Below are positions 33,692-41,036 of a DNA stretch of 43,217 nt, piece by piece. The first letter of the stretch is position 1, and each line of letters begins with the position of its first letter. The notes beneath the pieces are model-generated. The model did not search any database and was not told the origin of the DNA. It saw only the letters and a list, made by a program, of their open reading frames with translations. Source of the DNA: Bacteroidota bacterium (GTDB lineage: Bacteria; Bacteroidota; Ignavibacteria; Kryptoniales; JAKASW01); NCBI GenBank assembly GCA_023381615.1, contig JAMCQL010000036.1, positions 1-43,217 of the forward strand. The letters run 5' to 3'. The translations under genes and the position numbers were made by a program.

Positions 33692-35071
33692 ATGAAAACG
33701 GCGCTCGGGGCGCTCACCGGATCTTTCTTCTCAGCAGGTCAACGTCTTGACTCGTCGAGACCCTTCGGATTAACCTCGTTTACAAATTCTGCGGAGAAGA
33801 AGTTGGTTGACATCAAGTTTATAGAATATGATTTACCAAACGGCTTGCACGTGATCTTGAGTCCGGACAAAAGCGCTCCAGTCGTGGCAGTTGATGTTTG
33901 GTATCATGTCGGCAGTAAGAACGAAGAACCGAATCGCACCGGGTTCGCACATCTGTTTGAGCACATGATGTTTCAAGGTTCCGCGCACGTCGGCAAAGCG
34001 GAGCACATGAAATATCTCGAACAAGCCGGCGGAACTTTTAACGGCTCGACAACGTGGGACAGAACAAATTATTTTGAGACGCTTCCATCGAATCGACTTG
34101 AACTGGCGTTGTGGCTTGAGTCGGATCGGATGCTGAGCCTCGACATAAGTCAAGAAAATCTCGACAACCAGCGCGAGGTTGTGAAGGAAGAGCGCCGATG
34201 GCGAGTTGACAACCGTCCCTACGGAACTGCGTGGGAAAAAATATTTTCTTTGTCTTACAAGATTCATCCGTATCACTGGCCGGTTGTCGGCTATATGCAG
34301 GATTTAAACGCCGCCTCAGTTGAGGACGTGCGTTCATTCTTCCGGAAATATTATGCTCCAAACAACGCCGTTCTGGCAATTGCCGGCGATTTTATCGTGG
34401 ACAACGCGAAACAGCTCGTAGAGAAATATTTTGCGGATATTCCGCGCGGGCCGGAAATCAAGAGACCTGGAATTGTCGAACCGCCTCTCGCCGGCCAAGT
34501 GCGTGATACAGTTTACGATGATGTTGCGCTTCCTGCGGTCTACATGGTGTTCCGAATCCCATCTATGACTTCCGGCGACGCCGAGCCTTTGAATTTGGCT
34601 GCAAGCATACTTTCCAAGGGCGAGAGTTCGAGGTTGTACCAGAGTTTGGTTTACAAAAAAAAGATCGCTCAATCTGTCGACGCGTTTTCGGTTGACATGG
34701 AAGATCCGGGTGTCTTCGTTATTAATGCCGTGGTCTCGCCGGGGCACGAACCGGAAGAAGTTGAAAATGAGATCATGGCACAACTGAATAATCTCGCAAG
34801 AGAAGTTCCCGGGGATAAAGAGCTTGAGAAGGTAAAAAATCAAGTTTCTTCTCAATGGGTCGGACAGCTTTCAAAAGCTTTGGGACGCGTCGACAACCTC
34901 GCGCAGTTTTACACTTTATACGGCAACACCGGTGAGACCAATAATTACTTGGACAAGTTCCTGTCGGTGACGAAAGAGCAAGTTCGTGAAGTTACAGGAA
35001 AATACTTGACCCCTCAGAATTCTGTCGTAGTCTGTTACTTGCCAAAAAATCAGAATAAATTTGGAGAATGA
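33692..35071 (+). CDS. M16 zinc peptidase (HxxEH, first of three)
   Basis: 459 residues, single M16B-type chain. Zinc site: HLFEH (87-91) in GFAHLFEHMMFQGS, with the distal Glu in REVVKEERRW (161-170). WRVDNRPYG and YHWPVVGYMQDL are standard family stretches, and a second M16_C domain lies at about 200-390. The recognisable fold starts only near residue 37 (KLVDIKFIEYDLPNGLHVILS). Codons 11-26 are a copy of the repeat at 1963-1989/2114-2133, so the N-terminus is repeat-derived and an ordinary signal peptide is not clear. It starts 16 nt after surA with AGGGGCAGG upstream. The stop overlaps the next gene. Confidence 0.9.
   Translation: MKTALGALTGSFFSAGQRLDSSRPFGLTSFTNSAEKKLVDIKFIEYDLPNGLHVILSPDKSAPVVAVDVWYHVGSKNEEPNRTGFAHLFEHMMFQGSAHVGKAEHMKYLEQAGGTFNGSTTWDRTNYFETLPSNRLELALWLESDRMLSLDISQENLDNQREVVKEERRWRVDNRPYGTAWEKIFSLSYKIHPYHWPVVGYMQDLNAASVEDVRSFFRKYYAPNNAVLAIAGDFIVDNAKQLVEKYFADIPRGPEIKRPGIVEPPLAGQVRDTVYDDVALPAVYMVFRIPSMTSGDAEPLNLAASILSKGESSRLYQSLVYKKKIAQSVDAFSVDMEDPGVFVINAVVSPGHEPEEVENEIMAQLNNLAREVPGDKELEKVKNQVSSQWVGQLSKALGRVDNLAQFYTLYGNTGETNNYLDKFLSVTKEQVREVTGKYLTPQNSVVVCYLPKNQNKFGE
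33723..33768. repeat. Repeat copy inside the first M16 gene
   Basis: 33723-33749 matches 1963-1989 at 24 of 27 bases, and 33749-33768 matches 2114-2133 at 19 of 20. The two blocks, 124 bp apart in the intergenic field, are joined here and read through in frame as residues 11-26 of the peptidase. Confidence 0.75.
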
Positions 35072-36440
35072 TGAAGAAAAGCGCTGCCTTCTCTTATCGC
35101 TTGCCATCGGTGCCGCTAATATGACGATTGATAATCGGGATTCATTGCGAACTCGCGTGACAGAGAGATCCGGCAGAGTCAGAGTCAATGTCGAGTTCAA
35201 ACAATTCGAGCTGGAGAACGGACTTGCGGTGATTTTACGTAGGGATAATTCGGTGCCGGTTGTCGCGGTTGACGTCGCATATCATGTCGGTTCCAAAAAC
35301 GAGAAGAAAGGGAAGACCGGCTTCGCTCATCTCTTCGAGCACTTGATGTTTGAGGGTTCGGAACATGTGAAGAAGGGCGACTTCGACAAATATATCTCGC
35401 TTGCCGGCGGATACAACAACGCCTACACAACAGAAGATGCGACAAATTACTACGATGTGCTTCCGTCTAATCAGTTACAGCTTGCGTTGTGGCTTGAAAG
35501 CGACAGGATGTTAAAGTTCAGCGTAATCGAAGAAGCGCTTTCTACCCAGCGCGAGGTTGTCAAAGAAGAAAAGAGGTGGAGAATCGACAACCGCCCTTAC
35601 GGTGACGCTTCGGAGAAACTGCAAGGATTAATTTTCCCGGTTGGCCAGTATCATTGGCCTGTAATTGGTTCTATGGAAGACTTGGATGCCGCCGATATGA
35701 GCGATGTCCGGAATTTCTACGAACGGTTTTACAGGCCGAATAATGCTGTTCTTGTTATCAGCGGCGACATAAATCTTAAAGACGCGGAAAGCGAGGTGCG
35801 CAAATATTTTTCAGACATACCGCCGAGTGCAGCTCCGATTCCGGCTGTGTTGTTTGAGGACAAAAAGTTAGATACAGGAATTGTCGATACGCTTTACGGC
35901 AGCGTCCCCGCGCCGGCAGTCTTCGCTGCATATAAAGTTCCGGCAGAAGGTTCGGCGGAATACTATGCGCTCAACCAGCTCGGGAAAGTTTTATCCGACG
36001 GAAACAGTTCGAGACTTTACAAACGATTGGTCTATGAGACTCAAGCGGTTTCGGACTTCGACATTTCTGCCGAAGGGATGGAAAAAGCGAGTGTGTTTCT
36101 ATTCTCTGCGTTCGTTGCGCCGGGACATTCTGCGAACGAGGTTTTGAAAATTTTCGATGAAGAGATTTCCAAGCTTCAAGATTCCACCGTAAGCAAGTAC
36201 GAGTTTGAGAAGGCGCGAAATGCGACGCTTTCATCTTACGTGGGAAGACTTTCCACGAACAGCGGAGTTGCCGACGCACTTGCTCATTACTACACCTTTT
36301 TCAAAGATCCGGGCTTGATAAATTCAGAAGTGGAACGGGAACTTTCAGTTACACCGAAGTTGGTAAAGCAAGCGGCTCAGGAATTTTTGAAGAAAAACGA
36401 GCGCATAGTTTTGTTCTATTCTCCTAAAGAACAGAAGTAG
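35061..36440 (+). CDS. M16 zinc peptidase (HxxEH, second of three), signal peptide apparently frame-split
   Basis: 459 residues in the open frame from TTG 35061. Zinc site: HLFEH (90-94) in GFAHLFEHLMFEGS, with distal Glu in TQREVVKEEKRWRIDNRPYG. This is an active-type M16B peptidase related to its upstream neighbour. The expected start is ATG 35068, which overlaps the previous stop (ATGA), but its frame (MMKKSAAFSYR) stops at 35119. The open frame instead carries the hydrophobic CLLLSLAIGAAN. One extra A in the A-run at 35077-35080, or a -1 slip there, would give MMKKKRCLLLSLAIGAA, a perfect signal peptide. As written, translation starts at TTG 35061 or at ATG 35121, the latter leaving a signal-less protein. 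Confidence 0.85.
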   Translation: MENDEEKRCLLLSLAIGAANMTIDNRDSLRTRVTERSGRVRVNVEFKQFELENGLAVILRRDNSVPVVAVDVAYHVGSKNEKKGKTGFAHLFEHLMFEGSEHVKKGDFDKYISLAGGYNNAYTTEDATNYYDVLPSNQLQLALWLESDRMLKFSVIEEALSTQREVVKEEKRWRIDNRPYGDASEKLQGLIFPVGQYHWPVIGSMEDLDAADMSDVRNFYERFYRPNNAVLVISGDINLKDAESEVRKYFSDIPPSAAPIPAVLFEDKKLDTGIVDTLYGSVPAPAVFAAYKVPAEGSAEYYALNQLGKVLSDGNSSRLYKRLVYETQAVSDFDISAEGMEKASVFLFSAFVAPGHSANEVLKIFDEEISKLQDSTVSKYEFEKARNATLSSYVGRLSTNSGVADALAHYYTFFKDPGLINSEVERELSVTPKLVKQAAQEFLKKNERIVLFYSPKEQK

Positions 36441-36512
36441 GTAACGAAGGTGTACAAATTTCCGATTCAATTTTTTGTTTTGGCAGCAACATAAAATTTT
36501 AGCGAGTCGACC

Positions 36513-37895
36513 ATGGCACAATATAAAACGAAGACTTTAGACAGGACGAAACCGCCCAAAGCGGGTCCGCAAAGCAAAGTCACCTTTCCAAAGTATTTTG
36601 AAAAAGAATACGCAAACGGTTTCAAGCTCTTTGTGGTCGAGAACCACGAACTTCCAATTGTAACGATGAGTTTCGTCGTGAAAAGCGGCTCAACATTCGA
36701 TGGAAATCTGCCGGGGCTTGCGAGTATGACGAGCGAACTTCTGACCAAGGGAACTGAGAAGCGCACGGCTACCCAGATTGCTGAGGACATCGACTTTGTC
36801 GGCGGTTCTCTCTCGAGCAGCGCATCTTGGGATGCGAGTCAAATCTTCGTATCGGTTTTGAAAACTCATCTCGATACGGGATTCGATATTTTGCAAGATG
36901 TGGTCCTCAATCCGACTTTTCCTCAGGAAGAAATCAATCGGGTGAAGACTCAGCGTCTCGCGTCGATCCAGCAATTGAAGGCTGACCCGGGTTATCTTGC
37001 CGACACACGATTTTCCGCCGCTGTCTTTGGCGAACATCCGTACGGGAAGCCGCCGGGTGGAACGGAAAAGTCAGTAAATGCTGTGAGGCGGGAAAATTTT
37101 GTGAGATTTCATAAAGATTTTTATACGCCTGACAACTCTTTTATCGTCTTTGCGGGAGATATAACTCCAAAAGAAGCGGAGAAGTATGCGGCAAAATATT
37201 TTGTGAAGCGGAAAGGGAAGAGAACCGCCGAGTCAATTTCGCCGCCGACTTCCGGTGTCATGAAGACAGCAATTTATATCGTTGACAAACCTGCCGCAGT
37301 CCAATCCGCCTTAAGGATTGGGCAGATCGGAATCGCGAGAAATAATCCCGACTACATAAAAGTTTTTGTGATGAACACGCTTCTTGGCGGCTACTTCAGT
37401 TCTCGAATCAACATGAACTTGCGCGAAGTCCACGGCTACACTTACGGCGGCAGGAGTTCGTTCGATGCACGTTTGCTCCCGGGAGTTTTCGAAGTTTCCA
37501 CCGACGTGAGGAACGAAGTTACGGCAGAAACTGTCGACGAAGTTCTAAAAGAGTTGAACAGGATCAAAGACACCATGCCGTCAAAAGAAGAGATGGACAT
37601 GGTGAAAAACTATTTGGTCGGACTTTTCCCAATCCAGCTTGAGACACCCCAGCAAGTCGCAGGCAGAGTGATCACGATCGAGCTGTACCATCTTCCGAAG
37701 AATTATTACAAGAATTATCGTGAGAACATACAGAAGGTAACCGCGAGAGACATCCACGGTGTCGCAAAGAAATACATTCAGCCGGAATGCCTTGCGATCG
37801 TGCTGAGCGGCAACTCAAAAGAAATTGCGGCGAAGTTGAAGAAATTCGGCCAGATAGAAGTTTTTAATTCAGATGGAAACAAAATAAGCGAATGA
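36513..37895 (+). CDS. M16-family protein lacking the zinc motif (third of three)
   Basis: 460 residues. The fold is M16B (FPKYFEKEYANGFKLFVVENHELPIVTMSFVVKSGS), but where HxxEH belongs it has GLASMTSELLTKGT, so no zinc site and no peptidase activity of its own. LREVHGYTYGGRSSF keeps the Arg/Tyr pattern by which the non-catalytic subunit of M16B heterodimers binds substrate. It is therefore the likely partner of one or both upstream enzymes. ATG 36513 has only a weak GAG upstream. An in-frame GTG at 36450 with AAGG begins MYKFPIQFFVLAAT, a signal-like start, but hits TAA at 36492. The signal peptide may be lost. Confidence 0.88.
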   Translation: MAQYKTKTLDRTKPPKAGPQSKVTFPKYFEKEYANGFKLFVVENHELPIVTMSFVVKSGSTFDGNLPGLASMTSELLTKGTEKRTATQIAEDIDFVGGSLSSSASWDASQIFVSVLKTHLDTGFDILQDVVLNPTFPQEEINRVKTQRLASIQQLKADPGYLADTRFSAAVFGEHPYGKPPGGTEKSVNAVRRENFVRFHKDFYTPDNSFIVFAGDITPKEAEKYAAKYFVKRKGKRTAESISPPTSGVMKTAIYIVDKPAAVQSALRIGQIGIARNNPDYIKVFVMNTLLGGYFSSRINMNLREVHGYTYGGRSSFDARLLPGVFEVSTDVRNEVTAETVDEVLKELNRIKDTMPSKEEMDMVKNYLVGLFPIQLETPQQVAGRVITIELYHLPKNYYKNYRENIQKVTARDIHGVAKKYIQPECLAIVLSGNSKEIAAKLKKFGQIEVFNSDGNKISE

Positions 37896-37913
37896 TAAAC
37901 CGAGGGTTTTGAA

Positions 37914-38945
37914 TTGAGCCAGACTGCTTTGAAAGAAAAATCCAAAGGATCCCGACTGCCGTCGGGACAGATTTCCGACGTCGAAGGGATTTCGCGTCTC
38001 AATAAAAGCTTTAAACTGCTTCGAGATGAAGTCGCAAAGGTGATTGTCGGACAGGACGAGATCATCAAGCAGATCTTCGTGACTATTCTCTCTCGCGGGC
38101 ACTGCCTGCTCATCGGCGTTCCGGGATTGGCAAAGACGCTTCTCGTTAGAACTCTTGCCGATGCTTTGAATCTTAAGTTCAGCCGCATCCAGTTTACCCC
38201 GGATTTGATGCCGAGTGACATTACCGGCACGGAAATAATCGAGGAGAACGTCACGACGGGCGACAGATCATTTCGATTCGTCAAAGGTCCGCTATTCGGC
38301 AATATTATTCTTGCCGACGAAATAAACCGCACGCCGCCCAAGACACAAAGCGCGCTCCTCGAAGCAATGCAGGAGTATCGCGTAACAGCCGCGGGGCAGA
38401 CCTTCCAGCTTGAACAGCCGTTTTTTGTCCTCGCGACTCAAAACCCGATCGAGCAAGAAGGAACTTATCCGCTTCCCGAAGCGCAGCTCGACAGGTTCAT
38501 GTTCAATCTTTGGCTTGACTATCCCTCTTTTGACGAAGAAGTAAAAATCGTTCAGTCCACGACGGGCGATTACACGCCTTCGATAAAAAAAGCCGTCGAG
38601 GGTTCGGACATTCTGTACTTCCAGGAGCTCGTGAGGCGCGTTCCGGTTTCCGATTCGGTAATAAAATTTGCGGTCGAGCTTGCGAACAGAACGCGTCCCA
38701 AAAATTCAAGCGCGCCCGATTTCGTGAAACAATTTGTAAGTTACGGCGCCGGTCCGCGCGCGTCCCAATATTTAATACTCTCGGCTAAGGCAAACGCAGC
38801 GCTTGACAACAGGTTGAGTCCGGATATCGATGATGTAAAGAAAACTGCGCTCCCCGTTTTGAGGCACAGGATCTTGACTAACTTCAACGCCGAAGCCGAA
38901 AATACAACAACTCCAGAAATAGTCCAGCGTCTTCTCGAGATTTGA
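37914..38945 (+). CDS. MoxR-family AAA+ ATPase
   Basis: 343 residues from TTG 37914 (GAGGG 7 nt upstream). AAA_3 core: IVGQDEIIKQI, Walker A GVPGLAKT (68-75), DLMPSDITGTEI, Walker B IILADEINRTPPKTQSALLEAMQE (131-154), sensor 1 in VLATQNPIEQEGTYPLPEAQLDRF, and a C-terminal lid. MoxR ATPases act as chaperones that mature enzyme complexes together with VWA proteins, and a VWA gene lies two genes downstream. Codons 13-18 (SRLPSG) are encoded by the 18-bp palindrome, so residues about 10-20 are probably an insertion outside the fold. The subtilisin gene starts 4 nt after its stop. Confidence 0.94.
   Translation: MSQTALKEKSKGSRLPSGQISDVEGISRLNKSFKLLRDEVAKVIVGQDEIIKQIFVTILSRGHCLLIGVPGLAKTLLVRTLADALNLKFSRIQFTPDLMPSDITGTEIIEENVTTGDRSFRFVKGPLFGNIILADEINRTPPKTQSALLEAMQEYRVTAAGQTFQLEQPFFVLATQNPIEQEGTYPLPEAQLDRFMFNLWLDYPSFDEEVKIVQSTTGDYTPSIKKAVEGSDILYFQELVRRVPVSDSVIKFAVELANRTRPKNSSAPDFVKQFVSYGAGPRASQYLILSAKANAALDNRLSPDIDDVKKTALPVLRHRILTNFNAEAENTTTPEIVQRLLEI
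37950..37967. repeat. 18-bp palindrome inside the MoxR gene
   Basis: TCCCGACTGCCGTCGGGA starts exactly at codon 13 of the MoxR gene and is read S-R-L-P-S-G. Flanks CCAAAGGA and CAGATT are shared with the copies at 21177 (left) and 41051 (right). Confidence 0.75.
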
Positions 38946-38948
38946 AAA

Positions 38949-41036
38949 GTGAAGTTCGCTCTCGCTTTTCTTTTGATAGTTTGCACTTCTTCCGGATTTG
39001 CCCAGAACAAATACTGGGTGTTCTTCAAGGATAAACCGAACGCGGAAGAGTTTTCGCGATTATCAAAAGGGGAAAGCGCAGAAGAGTATTTAGTTGATAA
39101 TGGCATCCTAACTCAGCGTGCTATCGAGCGAAGACTGAAAGTATTATCACCATCACAAATTGTTTCAACCTCCGATTTCCCTGTTTACTCTCCATACTTA
39201 GACAGCATTAAGTCTGTCGGTCTGACAATTACAGGAACGAGCCGGTGGTTTAATGCGGCGGCGGTCATTGCAGATTCGGCGCAGTTGACAAGTCTTGAAA
39301 AATTTCCATTCGTGGTTGGCATAAAGGAAATCGTCGCTTACACAGTGCCAATCAAACCGATAAATCCCATTCCCGCTTTTCCCCAAAGATTAATGAAGGG
39401 CTCGCCTCAGCCGGGTGATTCGAGCTTCTACGGGCCTTCTCTGACTCAGCTTGCACTCAGCGGGATTCCACAAGTTCAAGCGTTGGGCATAAATGGGAAA
39501 GGCGTTTTGATTGGAATGCTCGATGCGGGGTTTCGGTATGAGGCTCATGACGCGCTGAAGAACATAAAAATTGTCGGTGAGCACGACTTCATTCAGAACG
39601 ATTCGATCACGGAAAACCAACCGGGCGACGCCGCCGACCAAGACAATCATGGCACATCAACTCTTTCGGTTCTCGGCGGCTACTCGCCGGGAAATATTAT
39701 CGGTGTTGCTTACGGTTCAGATTTTATGCTTGCAAAGACAGAGTATGTTCCCGTAACAGACTTCAAGTGGGAAGAAGATAATTGGGTCGAAGGCATTGAA
39801 TGGATGGAAGCGCGTGGAGTAGATGTGGTCTCTTCCTCTGTCGGCTATAACATCTTTGTTGACTCGTCAGGTGCTATCGACTCGTCTGAGTCATATTTTT
39901 GGTCGCGCGGTGATTTCAACGGACGGAAAGCGCTCGCAAGCAGAGCGGCAACGAGGGCGGCGCGTCTGGGAGTCGTCGTCGTTCAGGCGATGGGCAATGA
40001 AGGCAACGGCAATGGGACTGTGGGGACAATGTTGGTTCCTGCTGACGCTGACAGTATAATTTCTGTTGGCGCCGTGAATTTGACTGGGAGACTTGCCTCG
40101 TTCAGCTCGACGGGACCGACGAACGACGGAAGAATCAAACCAGATCTTGTAGCCGATGGAGTCGACGATTATGTAGCGGTTGTCCCGGGTCCCGATACTT
40201 ACGCTTATGAAAGCGGAACTTCATTTTCCACTCCGATAACAGCCGGCATTGCGGCGTTGATACTTTCCGTGCGGCCGAATTACACGCCGATGCAAGTGAT
40301 AAATTTGTTGAAGAGCACTGCGGTGGAATATCACGATCCTCAGGATTCTGCGATGACCGCAGTTTATCCAAATAATTTTTACGGCTGGGGAATTGTCAAC
40401 GCGTGGAACGCCATAAAGAGTTTGGGGTTCGTGGGGTCGAATAACTTCACTTTCTGGCAAAAGGACTCGTCGACTAATGTGGCGGTCAGGGCATTCAGTA
40501 CAGCCGGGATTAATGTCGGACTCAGCAAAGCTTACTACTCATTTAGCGGCAGAAACTACATTTCATCTCCGATTTTTAGTACTGACACACTGCATCAGTA
40601 TGCATTCACCGTTCCGCCGCCGATATCTTTAGGCGGGTACATCTATTTCTACTTTGATCTCGTCGATTCGAACGGGAATCGACTGGACGTACCTTATTAT
40701 GGTTTGCGATCTCCTTTCAAAGCCGTCGGCTGGATGCTTAATCCTCAACCTATTTCCGGGACATATCTTTTATTCAACAATTATCCGAATCCATTCAACT
40801 CCCAAACGTATATTAGTTTTGTTCTGAAGGACAATTCAAACGTGGAAATCGACGTTTACGATGTGCTGGGAAGGAAAGTGAAGACAATTTTCAGTGGAAA
40901 TCTTTCCTCCGGTTTTCAGGAATTTGGCTGGAGCGGGTCATCGAGCAATGGCGAGAAAGTTGCGAGCGGAGTGTACTTCATTCGGATTGATGTCAACGGA
41001 TCTGCAAGAATTCTCAAAGCGTTGTATCTGAAATGA
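38949..41036 (+). CDS. Subtilisin-like serine protease (S8) with type IX secretion sorting domain
   Basis: 695 residues from GTG 38949. A signal peptide covers 1-19 (LAFLLIVCTSSGFAQ), and a likely pro-region runs to about 150. Catalytic triad: Asp192 (GMLDAGF), His234 (DNHGTS) and Ser425 (SGTSFSTP); oxyanion Asn350 (AMGNEG). After an Ig-like linker domain (about 500-600) the last 85 residues form a type A C-terminal domain (NYPNPFN, VEIDVYDVLGRKV, ASGVYFIRI), recognised by the type IX secretion system and removed after export. The enzyme should therefore be surface-attached or released. Its place between moxR and a VWA gene, with 4 nt and -4 nt junctions, is unusual. Confidence 0.93.
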   Translation: MKFALAFLLIVCTSSGFAQNKYWVFFKDKPNAEEFSRLSKGESAEEYLVDNGILTQRAIERRLKVLSPSQIVSTSDFPVYSPYLDSIKSVGLTITGTSRWFNAAAVIADSAQLTSLEKFPFVVGIKEIVAYTVPIKPINPIPAFPQRLMKGSPQPGDSSFYGPSLTQLALSGIPQVQALGINGKGVLIGMLDAGFRYEAHDALKNIKIVGEHDFIQNDSITENQPGDAADQDNHGTSTLSVLGGYSPGNIIGVAYGSDFMLAKTEYVPVTDFKWEEDNWVEGIEWMEARGVDVVSSSVGYNIFVDSSGAIDSSESYFWSRGDFNGRKALASRAATRAARLGVVVVQAMGNEGNGNGTVGTMLVPADADSIISVGAVNLTGRLASFSSTGPTNDGRIKPDLVADGVDDYVAVVPGPDTYAYESGTSFSTPITAGIAALILSVRPNYTPMQVINLLKSTAVEYHDPQDSAMTAVYPNNFYGWGIVNAWNAIKSLGFVGSNNFTFWQKDSSTNVAVRAFSTAGINVGLSKAYYSFSGRNYISSPIFSTDTLHQYAFTVPPPISLGGYIYFYFDLVDSNGNRLDVPYYGLRSPFKAVGWMLNPQPISGTYLLFNNYPNPFNSQTYISFVLKDNSNVEIDVYDVLGRKVKTIFSGNLSSGFQEFGWSGSSSNGEKVASGVYFIRIDVNGSARILKALYLK

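Noticed and set aside
35068..35121. Firm call of programmed -1 frameshifting in the second M16 gene
   Set aside because: The slippery site is poor (AAA-AGC) and no strong stimulatory stem was seen; a one-base deletion or sequencing error is simpler, so it is reported as an open question.
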